64,000 bases of DNA from Azotobacter vinelandii CA (GCF_000380335.1 NC_021149.1:1116001-1180000), one strand, 5' to 3'. Shown: positions 50,963-60,925, counted from the first letter of the stretch. The notes: generated by a model from the letters alone, not told the origin. A program made the numbers and translations.

Positions 50963-51801
50963 CGTTTCTGGTGCTCCTGCTGGCCCTGCTGGTGGAACGG
51001 TTTTCCCGCTGGCGCCTGCACATCCAGCAGGACATTTTCTGGCTGAGGCTGCTGGACCGGGTCGAGACGAACCCGGATCTGGCCGGCGATCCGCGGCGCG
51101 CGCTGTTCCGTCTGGTGCTGTTGTCGGCGCTGGTGCTGGGCGTGCTGCTGGCGCTGCTGTCGCTCCCGCTCTACGGCTGGCTGGCGCTGCCGCTGCATGT
51201 TTTCGTGCTGGTCTACAGCCTGGGACGCGGCGATATCCTGACCGAGCTGAAGCCGTTCCGCGAGGCCTGGCGGCGCGGCGACAGCGAAGCCGCCTGTCTG
51301 GCGGCCGAGCGCGATCTGGCGGTGGGGGCCGAGGAGAGCCTGTCGCTGCTGCGCCGGGTACAGGGCTACCTGCTCTGGCAGGCCTATCAGAGCTTCTTCG
51401 CGGTGATCTTCTGGTACGCCCTGCTCGGGCCCGTGGCGGTGCTGGCCTATCGCCTGACGGCGCTGACCGGCGAGCACACGAGCCTGCCGGCCCTGCGCGA
51501 GCATTCGGTGCGCCTGCGCCATCTGCTCGACTGGCTGCCGGCACGGGGCCTGGCCCTGAGCTTCGCCCTGGTCGGCAATTTCGGCGCGGTGTTCCGCGTG
51601 CTGCTGCGCTATCTGTCGGATCGCGAGGTACCGGCGGCGAAAGTGGTGATCGAGGCCGGACGGGCGGCCAACGAGGGGCTGGAGGCGGAGGTGCTGGCCG
51701 GCGAGGCGGGGCTGATGACCCTGGACGAGCTGTGGCAACTGCTGGTGCGCGCCGGGATGCTCTGGTACGTGGTGATGGCGCTGGCGATTCTGTTTCTCTA
51801 G
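50959..51801 (+). CDS. ampE: Regulatory signalling modulator protein AmpE
   Basis: Inner-membrane protein of the CobD/AmpE family encoded with ampD. ATG 50959 (MTFLVLLLALLVERFSRW) gives 280 residues with four or so membrane helices (start, about 55-85, about 145-165, end). Role in beta-lactamase control is indirect and poorly known. Overlap with ampD implies coupled translation. Confidence 0.93.
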   Translation: MTFLVLLLALLVERFSRWRLHIQQDIFWLRLLDRVETNPDLAGDPRRALFRLVLLSALVLGVLLALLSLPLYGWLALPLHVFVLVYSLGRGDILTELKPFREAWRRGDSEAACLAAERDLAVGAEESLSLLRRVQGYLLWQAYQSFFAVIFWYALLGPVAVLAYRLTALTGEHTSLPALREHSVRLRHLLDWLPARGLALSFALVGNFGAVFRVLLRYLSDREVPAAKVVIEAGRAANEGLEAEVLAGEAGLMTLDELWQLLVRAGMLWYVVMALAILFL

Positions 51802-51812
51802 GCCGGCTGCCC

Positions 51813-51900
51813 GCCCCATGGGGTGGATGGCTTCGGCCGTCCACCAACCGCGGATTCCGACGGAAAACGCTACGCGGTTTTCCAGCCGATGCCATGGGGC
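51813..51900. repeat. REP-like composite inverted repeat
   Basis: An outer 9-bp inverted repeat GCCCCATGG (51813-51821) / CCATGGGGC (51892-51900) encloses two hairpins: GGTGGA...TCCACC with a TTCG loop (51822-51844) and GGAAAAC/GTTTTCC (51862-51883). The first hairpin resembles the GGTGGAT-type REP elements common between Pseudomonas genes. It lies between convergent ampE and tatD and may end both transcripts. Confidence 0.7.
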
Positions 51901-51961
51901 CGATTCATCCGCCATCATCGGCGCGCTTCGGGAGTTTCGCCGGCGAGGACCGCGGTCCCGC

Positions 51962-52741
51962 TCAGCGCCAGTTGAACAGTTCGCAGGCGTTGCGCGTGCT
52001 GGCCTCGGCCAGGACCTGCGGTTCGACTCGCATGATCGCGGCGAGGGCGGCGCAGATGTCCGGCAGATGCTCCGGGCTGTTGCGCATGCCCGGGTGCATC
52101 GCCGGCGCCATGTCCGGGGCGTCGGTTTCCAGCACCACGGCCTCCAGCGGCAGTTCGGCGACGACCTTGCGCAGGCGGTTGGCCTGGGGCCAGGTCGGCG
52201 CGCCGCCGAGCCCCAGGCGAAAACCCAGTTTCAGGTATTCCCGCGCTTCCTCGCGGCTGCCGCTGAAGGCATGGACGATGCCGGCGCGGGGCGGGCGCAG
52301 GCGTTTCAGGGTGGCGACGGTCGCGGCATGGGCGCGCCGCACGTGCAGCAGGACCGGCAACTCCACGTCCGTCGCCAGCCGCAACTGGGCCTCGAACAGC
52401 GCCTGCTGGCGTTCGCGATCCAGTTCCGCCAGATAGTAGTCGAGACCGAACTCGCCGATCGCGCAGAGCCGGCCGTCGCCGCGCAGGCGCTGCAGCCAGG
52501 CGCCGAGTTCCCGCAGGTCGCTCGCATGGTGCCGCTCCAGATAGACCGGGTGCAGGCCGAGAGCGGCGTACAGGCCGGGCTCGGCGCAGGCCAGGTCCCA
52601 CACCCGCTGCCAGTTCGCGCGGTACACCCCGGCCAGCACCTGTCGGTCGACGCCCAGTGCCCGGCTGCGGCTCAGCACGGCGGCGCGGTCGGCGTCGAAG
52701 TCGGAGAAATCGAGGTGGTTGTGGGTGTCGATCAGGCGCAC
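51962..52741 (-). CDS. TatD-family metal-dependent hydrolase
   Basis: A 259-residue TIM-barrel DNase/hydrolase of the TatD family. GTG 52741 starts VRLIDTHNHLDF, giving the HxH metal motif; Glu in GEFGLDYY, His in VLLHVRRAH and HAFSG, and Asp in LETDAPDMAP complete the site. TatD proteins have DNA-repair-linked 3'-5' exonuclease activity. It follows ampE convergently, as in P. putida and P. fluorescens. Confidence 0.9.
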   Translation of the reverse strand: MRLIDTHNHLDFSDFDADRAAVLSRSRALGVDRQVLAGVYRANWQRVWDLACAEPGLYAALGLHPVYLERHHASDLRELGAWLQRLRGDGRLCAIGEFGLDYYLAELDRERQQALFEAQLRLATDVELPVLLHVRRAHAATVATLKRLRPPRAGIVHAFSGSREEAREYLKLGFRLGLGGAPTWPQANRLRKVVAELPLEAVVLETDAPDMAPAMHPGMRNSPEHLPDICAALAAIMRVEPQVLAEASTRNACELFNWR

Positions 52742-52803
52742 CGGCGGCGGACTCCTTGGGAGAGCGGGTTTCTCCAAGGATATCCCGTCGTCGCCTGCCC
52801 GGT

Positions 52804-54180
52804 TCAGGCCGTGCGCTGCAGACTGTCCGCCTGCGGGCTGCCGAGAGCCGGCAGGCGCTCGCCGCGGCCGATGGCGAAATAGCGCAGGCCGTAACGGGCC
52901 AGGCGTTCCGGGTCGAACAGGTTGCGGCCGTCGATGATCACCGGAGCCGCCAGCTTGCGGGCGATCAGCGCGAAGTCCGGGGCCTTGAACTGCTGCCATT
53001 CGGTGCAGATCAGCAGGGCGTCGGCGCCGCTCAGCACGGCCTCCGGGGTGCCCATCAACTGCAGCCGCTCGTCGTCGCCGTAGAGCCGCTGAGCCTCGTG
53101 CATGGCCTCCGGGTCGTAGGCGCGCACCCGCGCGCCGGCGGCCCACAGCGCTTCCATCAGGTCGCGGCTGGGCGCTTCGCGCATGTCGTCGGTGTTCGGC
53201 TTGAAGGCCAGTCCCCAGAGGGCGAAGGTCCGCCCGCGCAGGTCGTCGCCGAAATGGCGGCGCACCAGTTCGAACAGCTTGCCCTTCTGCCGCGCATTGA
53301 CCGCTTCGACCGCCTGCAGCAGGTCGCTGGCGCAGCCCGCTTCGCCGGCGCTGTGGATCAGCGCCCGCAGGTCCTTGGGAAAGCACGAGCCGCCGTAGCC
53401 GCAACCGGGGTAGATGAAGTGGTAGCCGATGCGCGGGTCGGCGCCGATGCCCTGGCGCACCGCTTCGATGTCGGCGCCCAGATGCTCGGCCAGCTCGGCC
53501 ATCTGGTTGATGAAGCTGATCTTGGTGGCGAGCATGCAGTTGGCCGCGTACTTGGTCAGCTCAGCGCTGCGCAGGTCCATGAACAGCATGCGGTCGTGGT
53601 TGCGGTTGAACGGTTCGTAGAGTTCGCGCATGGTTTCGCGGGCATGCGCCGAGGTGCTGCCGACGATGATGCGGTCCGGCCTGCGGCAGTCGGCCAGGGC
53701 CGAGCCTTCCTTGAGGAATTCCGGGTTGGAAACGATCTCGAAGTCCAGATTCCGCCCGGCGTCCTTCACGGCCCTGGCGATGCGCGCCTGCAGGCGGTCG
53801 CCGGTGCCGACCGGCACGGTGGACTTCTCGACGATCACCAGCGGATCGCGGCGATGGCGGGCGATGGCGTCGCTGACTGCCAGCACGCCGGCGAGGTTGG
53901 CCGAACCGTCCGCCTGCGAGTCGGTGCCGACGGCGATGAACGCTACCCGGCCGTGCTCGACGGCCGCCCGCTCGTCGGTGCTGAAGCGCAGTCGCCCGGC
54001 CTCCAGGCTCTCCCGCACCAGCTCGGCCAGGCCGGGCTCGTAGAGGCGCACCTGGCCGCGCTGCAATTGGGCGATCTTGACCGCGTCGATGTCCATGCAG
54101 AGCACGTCGTGGCCGACCTCCGCCATGACCGCGGCCTGCACCAGACCCACGTAACCGATGCCGAAGACACTGATTTTCAA
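52804..54180 (-). CDS. ugd: UDP-glucose 6-dehydrogenase
   Basis: Oxidises UDP-glucose to UDP-glucuronate for polysaccharide or LPS sugars. The start is TTG 54180 with GGAG 8 bp upstream, giving 458 residues beginning KISVFGIGYVGLVQA. NAD motif GxGYVG; catalytic Cys in GCGYGGSCFPKDLRAL; GLAFKPNTDDMREAPS is the family hallmark. A GDP-mannose dehydrogenase (AlgD) is less likely from the central sequence. Inserted between tatD and fruR relative to other Pseudomonas. Confidence 0.93.
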   Translation of the reverse strand: MKISVFGIGYVGLVQAAVMAEVGHDVLCMDIDAVKIAQLQRGQVRLYEPGLAELVRESLEAGRLRFSTDERAAVEHGRVAFIAVGTDSQADGSANLAGVLAVSDAIARHRRDPLVIVEKSTVPVGTGDRLQARIARAVKDAGRNLDFEIVSNPEFLKEGSALADCRRPDRIIVGSTSAHARETMRELYEPFNRNHDRMLFMDLRSAELTKYAANCMLATKISFINQMAELAEHLGADIEAVRQGIGADPRIGYHFIYPGCGYGGSCFPKDLRALIHSAGEAGCASDLLQAVEAVNARQKGKLFELVRRHFGDDLRGRTFALWGLAFKPNTDDMREAPSRDLMEALWAAGARVRAYDPEAMHEAQRLYGDDERLQLMGTPEAVLSGADALLICTEWQQFKAPDFALIARKLAAPVIIDGRNLFDPERLARYGLRYFAIGRGERLPALGSPQADSLQRTA

Positions 54181-54355
54181 GACCGATACTCCCGAGTGCG
54201 CAAGCGATGCAGCGATGCTGGCGCAGCGATGTGTCAGGGACTTTACGATCCCGTGGCGGATCGGCGGACCGGGACGGTTGGCGTCTTCCGTCATGTTCCG
54301 GTCAAGGGAATGGCTTAAACCGTTGTTTCCTCGGGGTCCGTATGGGAAGACGTAC

Positions 54356-55915
54356 ATGAGCGATATCGATAGCCACCGCCGTCGCCTGCTGAAGGGACTC
54401 GGCGCCGGCCTGCTGCTGCCGGGGATGGGCTGCGCCCCGGCGCTGATCGCCGCTCCCGGCGCCCGGCCGCGCATCGCCGACGGTGTGCAGTCCGGCGACC
54501 TGCAGGGCGATCGCGCGGTGATCTGGAGCCGCTGCGACCGGGCGGCGCGGATGATCGTCGAGTGGGACACCCGCAGCGTGTTCAGCGCGCCGCGGCGGCT
54601 GGTAGGGGAGGTGACCGACGCCAGCCGCGACTTCACCGCGCGCATCGACCTGAGCGGCCTGCCGCCGGACCAGTCGATCTTCTACCGGGTGCGTTTCGAG
54701 GACGCCCGCGACGGCAGCCTCGGCGAGCCCTGGTTCGGCCACCTGCGCAGCGCCCCGGCGCAGGCACGGGACATCCGCTTCGTCTGGGGCGGCGACGTCG
54801 CCGGGCAGGGCTTCGGCATCAATCCGGAGATCGGTGGCATGCGCATCTACGAGGCCATGCGCCGGCGCCAGCCGGATTTCTTCCTGCACAGCGGCGACTG
54901 CGTCTATGCCGACGGACCGATCAGCGCGCAGATCCAGACCGCCGACGGCCAGGTGTGGAAGAACCTGGTCACCGAGGCGAAGAGCAAGGTGGCCGAGACC
55001 CTCGACGAGTTCCGCGGCAATTACCGCTACAACCTGCTCGACGACAATCTGCGCCGCTTCAACGCCGAGGTGCCGCAGATCTGGCAGTGGGACGACCACG
55101 AGGTGACCAACAACTGGTCGCCGGGCAAGGAACTGGACGACCGCTACCGGGTGCGCGACATCGGCCTGCTCGCCGCCCGCGGCCGCCAGGCCTTCCTCGA
55201 GTATTCGCCGATGCGCGTGCTGCGCCCGGACGGCGCCGGGCGCATCTACCGCAAGCTCGACTACGGTCCGCAACTGGAGGTGTTCGTGCTGGACATGCGC
55301 AGCTACCGCGATGCCAACAGCGACAACCTGCAGCCGCGCCAGGGGCCGGGCACCGCCTTCCTCGGCCATCCCCAGCTCGACTGGCTGAAGCGCGAGCTGC
55401 GTGCCTCGAGGGCGCTGTGGAAGGTGATCGCCGCGGACATGCCGGTCGGCCTGCTCATCCCCGACGGCGAGGACGCCCAGGGCCGGCGACGCTGGGAGGC
55501 GATCGCCAACGGCAACGACGGGCCGGCCCTCGGCCGCGAGCTGGAGATCGCCGAACTGTTGGCCTTCATCCGCCGGCAGGATATCCGCAACATCGTCTGG
55601 CTGACCGCCGACGTGCACTACTGCGCGGCTCACCACTACAGCCCGGAGCGGGCGGTCTTCCAGGATTTCGAGCCGTTCTGGGAGTTCGTCGCCGGCCCGC
55701 TCAACGCCGGCAGCTTCGGCCCCAATCCGCTGGACCGCACCTTCGGACCCGAGGTGGTGTTCCAGAAGGCGCCGCCGGTGGCCAACAGCTCGCCGCTGGC
55801 CGGCTACCAGTTCTTCGGCGAGGTGGAGATCGAGGCACGGAGCGGCCTGCTGCGGGTCAGCCTGCGGGACATCGACGGCGTGGCGGTGTACGGCCGGGAG
55901 TTGCAGCCGACCTGA
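54356..55915 (+). CDS. Alkaline phosphatase D family protein (PhoD-like), Tat-exported
   Basis: A 519-residue phosphodiesterase/alkaline phosphatase of the PhoD family. ATG 54356 begins a Tat signal (HRRRLLKGLGAG) with a Cys near residue 31 (GMGCAP). An N-terminal Ig-like domain (PhoD_N, VQSGDLQGDRAVIWSR) precedes the catalytic domain with HSGDCVYAD, WDDHEVTNNW and TADVHYCAAHHY metal ligands. It would work in the periplasm, using Ca/Fe. The frame extends upstream into ugd but without family likeness. Confidence 0.92.
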   Translation: MSDIDSHRRRLLKGLGAGLLLPGMGCAPALIAAPGARPRIADGVQSGDLQGDRAVIWSRCDRAARMIVEWDTRSVFSAPRRLVGEVTDASRDFTARIDLSGLPPDQSIFYRVRFEDARDGSLGEPWFGHLRSAPAQARDIRFVWGGDVAGQGFGINPEIGGMRIYEAMRRRQPDFFLHSGDCVYADGPISAQIQTADGQVWKNLVTEAKSKVAETLDEFRGNYRYNLLDDNLRRFNAEVPQIWQWDDHEVTNNWSPGKELDDRYRVRDIGLLAARGRQAFLEYSPMRVLRPDGAGRIYRKLDYGPQLEVFVLDMRSYRDANSDNLQPRQGPGTAFLGHPQLDWLKRELRASRALWKVIAADMPVGLLIPDGEDAQGRRRWEAIANGNDGPALGRELEIAELLAFIRRQDIRNIVWLTADVHYCAAHHYSPERAVFQDFEPFWEFVAGPLNAGSFGPNPLDRTFGPEVVFQKAPPVANSSPLAGYQFFGEVEIEARSGLLRVSLRDIDGVAVYGRELQPT

Positions 55916-55926
55916 GCCGTTTCCGC

Positions 55927-56919
55927 CTACGCCTGTCCGCGGCGCACCTTCAGGGTGCGCGGGATGGCCTCGATCCCCGGCTGGTAGTCGCCCTCGATGG
56001 CGCGCAGGGTCCGCTCGAGCACCCGTTCGGCGATGCGGTCGTACTGCTGGGCGATGGTATTGACCCGCAGCGGCACGAAGTCCAGCAACTGGGCGTCGCC
56101 GAAGGTGGCCAGGCGCAGGTCGGCGAACGTCTCCGCCGGGTAGTCGCGCAGCGCCTCGAAGACGCCTTCGAGCAGCACGTAGGAGGTGGTCACCAGGGCG
56201 TCCGGCCGGTCCGCGCCGTTCAGCAGCTCGCGCATCTGCCGGCAGCCGCAGGCCCGGCTGAACTGCTCGGCATGGTGTACGCTGACGATTCCTTCGAAGC
56301 CTTCCAGGGCCTGGTGGAAACCGCGCTCGCGGGCCTGGCTGATCGGCAGGGCGCTGTAGGCGTCGATCAGCGCGATGTGCCGCGGCGGCGGGTCGAGCAG
56401 GCTGGCGGTGAGCTGGGCGCCGGCCAACTGGTCGTCGCTGACCACCGAACGGATGTGCGCGGCGTCGAGGGCGCGGTCGACGGCGATCACCGGCAGCCCG
56501 CCCTCGACCAGGTTGCGGTAGAGCGGGTCGTCCTGCGGCAGGCAACTGGCGACGATCAGCGCGTCGCAGCGCCGCGAGCGGAACAGTTCGAGCAGTTGGC
56601 GCTCGCTGGCCGGGTCGTCGTCGGAACTGGCGATCAGCAACTGGTAGCCGACGGCGCGGGCACCCTGTTCGAGCAGTTTGGCCAGGCGCGCATAGCTCGG
56701 GTTCTCCAGATCCGGGAGGATGAAGCCCAGGCAGCGGCTCTGGCCGCGGCGCAGGCCGGCGGCCTGCTGGTCGGGTAGATAGCCGTAGCGCTCGACCACC
56801 GCCAGCACGCGTTCCACGGTGGCCGGACTGATGCGCCGCTGGGCGGCCTGGCCGTTGATCACATAGCTGGCGGTGGTGACGGATACCTGGGCCAGACGGG
56901 CGATATCGCTGAGTTTCAA
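55927..56919 (-). CDS. fruR: Fructose operon repressor FruR/Cra (LacI family)
   Basis: A 330-residue LacI/GalR regulator, the Pseudomonas FruR (Cra) that represses fruBKA until fructose-1-phosphate binds. The N-terminal helix-turn-helix MKLSDIARLAQVSVTTASYVING and hinge are clear; then the periplasmic-binding-like ligand domain. It is divergent from fruB with the operator between them. Confidence 0.93.
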   Translation of the reverse strand: MKLSDIARLAQVSVTTASYVINGQAAQRRISPATVERVLAVVERYGYLPDQQAAGLRRGQSRCLGFILPDLENPSYARLAKLLEQGARAVGYQLLIASSDDDPASERQLLELFRSRRCDALIVASCLPQDDPLYRNLVEGGLPVIAVDRALDAAHIRSVVSDDQLAGAQLTASLLDPPPRHIALIDAYSALPISQARERGFHQALEGFEGIVSVHHAEQFSRACGCRQMRELLNGADRPDALVTTSYVLLEGVFEALRDYPAETFADLRLATFGDAQLLDFVPLRVNTIAQQYDRIAERVLERTLRAIEGDYQPGIEAIPRTLKVRRGQA

Positions 56920-56986
56920 GGTTGCATCCTGGGTAACGGCAGGGCTTCAAGGATCGCCCATTATCGGGTAACGTGCCAGCCCGCAG

Positions 56987-56998
56987 TGAAACGATTCA
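56987..56998. promoter_or_regulatory. FruR/Cra operator in the fruR-fruB intergenic region
   Basis: TGAAACGATTCA differs by one base from the palindromic Cra consensus TGAAACGTTTCA. It lies 68 bp before fruR's start and 96 bp before fruB, placed to control the divergent promoters. A match by eye. Confidence 0.8.
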
Positions 56999-57093
56999 GC
57001 AGGCGATCCGTTGAACTATTCTTCCATAAATGACCGGCGTCGCCTGCGCTCGACGGTGGCTCTTGCCAGAACCAGAACAATCAGGAGATTTCC

Positions 57094-59967
57094 ATGCTCG
57101 AGTTGAATGCCGCGCAGATCCGCATGGGCCGCGCCGCGCCTGACAAGCTGGCGGCGCTGGCGTTGCTGGCCGAGGGTCTGGTAGACGACGGGTTGGTCGA
57201 GCCCGGCTACCTCACCGGCATGCAGGCCCGCGAAGCCCAGGGCTCGACCTACCTCGGCCAGGGCATCGCGATTCCCCATGGCACGCCGGAAACCCGCGAC
57301 CAGGTGAAGCGTACCGGCGTGCGTCTGATCCAGTTCCCCGACGGCGTGGATTGGGGCGATGGCCAGCAGGTCTACCTGGCGATCGCCGTCGCCGCCCGTT
57401 CCGACGAGCACCTGCACCTGCTGCAACTGCTGACCCGGGCGCTCGGCGAGGGCGATCTGAGCCAGGCGCTGCGCGAGGCCGGCGAGCCCGAACAACTGGT
57501 CGCGCTGCTGCAGGGCGCGCCGCGCGAACTGGCCCTGGACAGTCAACTGATCGGCCTGGGCGTGGCCGCCGAGGACTTCGACGAACTGGTCTGGCATGGC
57601 GCGCGCCTTTTGAAGCGGGCCGGCTGCGTGGCTTCCGGCTTCGCCGGCAGCCTGCTGCAGAGTCAGCCGCTGCCTTTGGGCGAGGGACTCTGGTGGCTCA
57701 ACAGCGAGCAGGCGGTGGAGCAACCCGGGCTCGCCTTCGTCACCCCGGCCCGGCCGCTCGTCCTGCACGGCCAGCCGCTGACCGGGCTGTTCTGCCTGGC
57801 CAGCCTGGGCGAAGCGCACCGCCAGTTGCTCGAGCGACTCTGCGACCTGCTGATCGAGGGGCGCGGCGCCACCTTCAGCCAGGCCACCTGCAGCCGTGCC
57901 GTGCTGGAGGCCCTGGGCGCCGAACTGCCGGAGGACTGGCCGAGCCTGCGCGTCACCCTGGCCAACGCTCACGGGCTGCACGCGCGGCCGGCCAAGGCGC
58001 TGGTCGAGGTCGCCCAGTCCTTCGACGGCGAGATCCGCATCCGTCTGGCCGGCGAGAGCGGCCGCGGGGTGTCGGCCAAGAGCCTGAGCAAGTTGCTGGC
58101 GCTCGGCGCGCGGCGCGGCCAGGCACTGGAGTTCAGCGCCGAACCGGCGATCGCCGCCGATGCCCTGCCGGCGATCGAGGCGGCCGTGCTGGCCGGCCTC
58201 GGCGAGAGCATCGAGCCCCTGGCGTTGCCGGGCGAGACGCCGCCGTCCGAAGAGCCCGGCACCTCCACCTTCGTCCGGCCGCGAGCGCCAGCGGCCGGCA
58301 CGCGTCTGCAGGCGGTCGCCGCCGCGCCGGGCATCGCCATCGGTCCGGCGCTGGTGCGCACCCCGCTGGAACTCGACTACCCGCAGCGCGGCCAGGGCAT
58401 GCTGGTCGAGCTGCAACGCTTGGACAGCGCCCTGGCGCAGGTCACCGCGGACATCCAGCGGCTGATCGACGACAGCGAGGAAGCCAACGTCCGCGAGATC
58501 TTCATCACCCATCAGGCGATGCTGCGCGATCCGACGCTGCGCGAGGACGTCAACGCGCGTCTGGCCGACGGTTTCAGCGCCGAGGCCGCCTGGAGCGTGG
58601 AAACCGAGGCGGTGGCGCAGCAGCAGGAGGCCCTGCACGATGCGCTGCTCGCCGAGCGCGCCGCCGACCTGCGCGACATCGGCCGGCGGGTGCTGGCGCA
58701 CCTGTGCGGCGTCGAGGCGCCGCGCGAGCCGGACGAGCCCTACATCCTGGTGATGGACGAGGTGGCGCCCTCCGACGTGGCCAGCCTCAACCGCCTGCGC
58801 GTGGCCGGCATTCTCACCGCCCGCGGCGGCGCCACCGCGCACAGCGCGATCATCGCCCGCGCCCTGGGCATTCCGGCCATCGTCGGCGCCGGCGAGGCGG
58901 TGCTGGCGCTGGCCCAGGGCACCCCGTTGCTGCTCGACGGCGACCACGGCGTGCTGCGCGTCGCGCCGGACGCGCAGACCCTCGAGCAGGCACGCCGCGA
59001 GCGCGAGGCCAACCGGCTGCGCCGCGAGCGCGCCCACGCCGAGCGCATGCTGCCGGCGGTGACCCGCGACGGCCACGCGGTGGAGGTGGCGGCGAACATC
59101 GGCGCCAGCGGCGAGAGCGCCGAGGCGGTCGAGCTGGGCGCCGAGGGGGTCGGCCTGCTGCGCACCGAACTGGTGTTCATGGACCACGCCCAGGCGCCGG
59201 ACCGGCACGCCCAGGAAGCCGAGTACCGCCGCGTGCTCGACGGCCTCGGCGGCCGGCCGCTGGTGGTGCGCACCCTGGACGTCGGCGGCGACAAGCCCTT
59301 GCCCTACTGGCCGATGCCGGCGGAAGAGAACCCCTTCCTCGGCGTGCGCGGCATCCGCCTGAGCCTGCAGCGCCCGGACATCCTGGAGACCCAGTTGCGC
59401 GCGCTGCTGGCCTCGGCCGACGGCCGGCCGCTGCGGATCATGTTCCCGATGGTCGGCGGCGTCGAGGAATGGCGCATCGCCCGCGACCTGGCCCTGCGCC
59501 TGCGCGAGGAGATCCCGGTCGACGACCTGCAACTCGGCATCATGGTCGAGGTGCCCTCGGCGGCGCTGCTGGCCCCGGTGCTGGCCCGCGAGGTGGATTT
59601 CTTCAGCATCGGCACCAACGACCTGACCCAGTACGCCCTGGCCATCGACCGTGGCCATCCGACCCTGTCGGCCCAGGCCGACGGCCTGCATCCCGCCGTC
59701 CTGCGCTTGATCGGCATGACCGTCGAGGCGGCCCATGCCGAGGGCAAGTGGGTCGGCGTGTGCGGCGAACTGGCCGGCGACATGCTCGCCGTGCCGCTGC
59801 TGGTCGGCCTCGGGGTGGACGAACTGAGCGTCTCGGCGCGCTCCATCGCCCTGGTCAAGGCCAGGGTGCGCGAACTCGACCTCGCCCATAGCCGGGCGCT
59901 GGCGCAGCGGGCCCTGGCGCTGGAGAGCGCCGGTGCGGTGCGCGACCTGGTCGGGGAGACGCACTGA
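57094..59967 (+). CDS. fruB: PTS fructose EIIA-HPr-enzyme I fusion
   Basis: A 957-residue multiphosphoryl transfer protein carrying phosphate from PEP to FruA. Domains in order: EIIA-Fru with active His62 (GIAIPHGTPE); a linker; HPr with His296 (HGLHARPAKA); enzyme I with His583 (GGATAHSAI), the PEP-binding barrel and signature GTNDLTQYALAIDR. It therefore makes fructose uptake independent of the general ptsI/ptsH. Overlaps fruK by one base. Confidence 0.97.
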   Translation: MLELNAAQIRMGRAAPDKLAALALLAEGLVDDGLVEPGYLTGMQAREAQGSTYLGQGIAIPHGTPETRDQVKRTGVRLIQFPDGVDWGDGQQVYLAIAVAARSDEHLHLLQLLTRALGEGDLSQALREAGEPEQLVALLQGAPRELALDSQLIGLGVAAEDFDELVWHGARLLKRAGCVASGFAGSLLQSQPLPLGEGLWWLNSEQAVEQPGLAFVTPARPLVLHGQPLTGLFCLASLGEAHRQLLERLCDLLIEGRGATFSQATCSRAVLEALGAELPEDWPSLRVTLANAHGLHARPAKALVEVAQSFDGEIRIRLAGESGRGVSAKSLSKLLALGARRGQALEFSAEPAIAADALPAIEAAVLAGLGESIEPLALPGETPPSEEPGTSTFVRPRAPAAGTRLQAVAAAPGIAIGPALVRTPLELDYPQRGQGMLVELQRLDSALAQVTADIQRLIDDSEEANVREIFITHQAMLRDPTLREDVNARLADGFSAEAAWSVETEAVAQQQEALHDALLAERAADLRDIGRRVLAHLCGVEAPREPDEPYILVMDEVAPSDVASLNRLRVAGILTARGGATAHSAIIARALGIPAIVGAGEAVLALAQGTPLLLDGDHGVLRVAPDAQTLEQARREREANRLRRERAHAERMLPAVTRDGHAVEVAANIGASGESAEAVELGAEGVGLLRTELVFMDHAQAPDRHAQEAEYRRVLDGLGGRPLVVRTLDVGGDKPLPYWPMPAEENPFLGVRGIRLSLQRPDILETQLRALLASADGRPLRIMFPMVGGVEEWRIARDLALRLREEIPVDDLQLGIMVEVPSAALLAPVLAREVDFFSIGTNDLTQYALAIDRGHPTLSAQADGLHPAVLRLIGMTVEAAHAEGKWVGVCGELAGDMLAVPLLVGLGVDELSVSARSIALVKARVRELDLAHSRALAQRALALESAGAVRDLVGETH

Positions 59968-60893
59968 TGGCGCGCATCCTGACCCTGACCCTGAACCCGG
60001 CGCTGGACCTGACCCTGCGCCTCGACAGCCTGCAGCCGGGCACGGTCAACCGCAGCCAGGCGCTGGTCAGTCACGCCGCCGGCAAGGGCCTGAACGTCGC
60101 CCAGGTGCTCGCCGACCTGGGGCACCGGGTGACCGTCTGCGGCTTTCTCGGCAGCGCCAACGCGGCGCCTTTCGAGGCGCTGTTCCATCGCCGCGGTTTC
60201 CTCGATGCCTTCGTCCGGGTGCCGGGAGAGACCCGCAGCAACATCAAGCTGACCGAGCACAGCGGGCGGATCACCGATATCAACGGGCCGGGACCGCTGG
60301 TCGAGGCCGAGCATCGCGAAGCCTTGCTCGAACGGCTGGAGCCGATCGTCGGCGGGCACGACGCCGTGGTGGTCGCCGGCAGCCTGCCGCAAGGCGTGGA
60401 GGCGCAATGGTTCGCCGTGCTGCTGCGCCGGCTCGGAGCCTTCGGGGTGCCGCTGGTGCTGGACAGCAGCGGCGCGGCCCTGCGTGCCGGTCTGGAGCTG
60501 GCGCCCTGGCTGGTCAAGCCGAACGAGGAGGAACTGGCCGAGGTCCTCGGCGTCGCCGCGAGCGAGGCGCTGGGCGCCGCGCCGCGCCTGCGCGCCCAGG
60601 GCGTCGAGCATGTGCTGCTGTCGCGCGGCGCCGCCGGAGCCAGTTGGTTCGGTCCGGGTATCGCCCTGGCGGCGTGCCCGCCCAGGGTCGAGGTGGTCAG
60701 CACGGTGGGCGCCGGCGATTCGCTGCTCGCCGCGACCCTGCACGGTCTGCTCGAGGGCTGGCCGGCCGAGCGCACCCTGCGCCTGGCCACCGCCATCGCC
60801 GCCCAGGCGGTCACCCAACTGGGCTTCGGCATCCACGACCGGGAACAGTTGGCGCGCCTGGAGGCGGGCGTCACGGTCACCTCGCTGGCCTGA
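59967..60893 (+). CDS. fruK: 1-phosphofructokinase
   Basis: Phosphorylates fructose-1-phosphate, delivered by FruA, to fructose-1,6-bisphosphate. The 308 residues follow the PfkB fold: N-terminal GKGLNVAQVLADLG and C-terminal GAGDSLLAATLHG, the ATP/anion-hole motif with its catalytic Asp. Start ATG 59967 overlaps the fruB stop. Confidence 0.97.
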   Translation: MARILTLTLNPALDLTLRLDSLQPGTVNRSQALVSHAAGKGLNVAQVLADLGHRVTVCGFLGSANAAPFEALFHRRGFLDAFVRVPGETRSNIKLTEHSGRITDINGPGPLVEAEHREALLERLEPIVGGHDAVVVAGSLPQGVEAQWFAVLLRRLGAFGVPLVLDSSGAALRAGLELAPWLVKPNEEELAEVLGVAASEALGAAPRLRAQGVEHVLLSRGAAGASWFGPGIALAACPPRVEVVSTVGAGDSLLAATLHGLLEGWPAERTLRLATAIAAQAVTQLGFGIHDREQLARLEAGVTVTSLA

Positions 60894-60925
60894 TACGACA
60901 CAACAAGAAAAGAGGTTTCTTTTTC

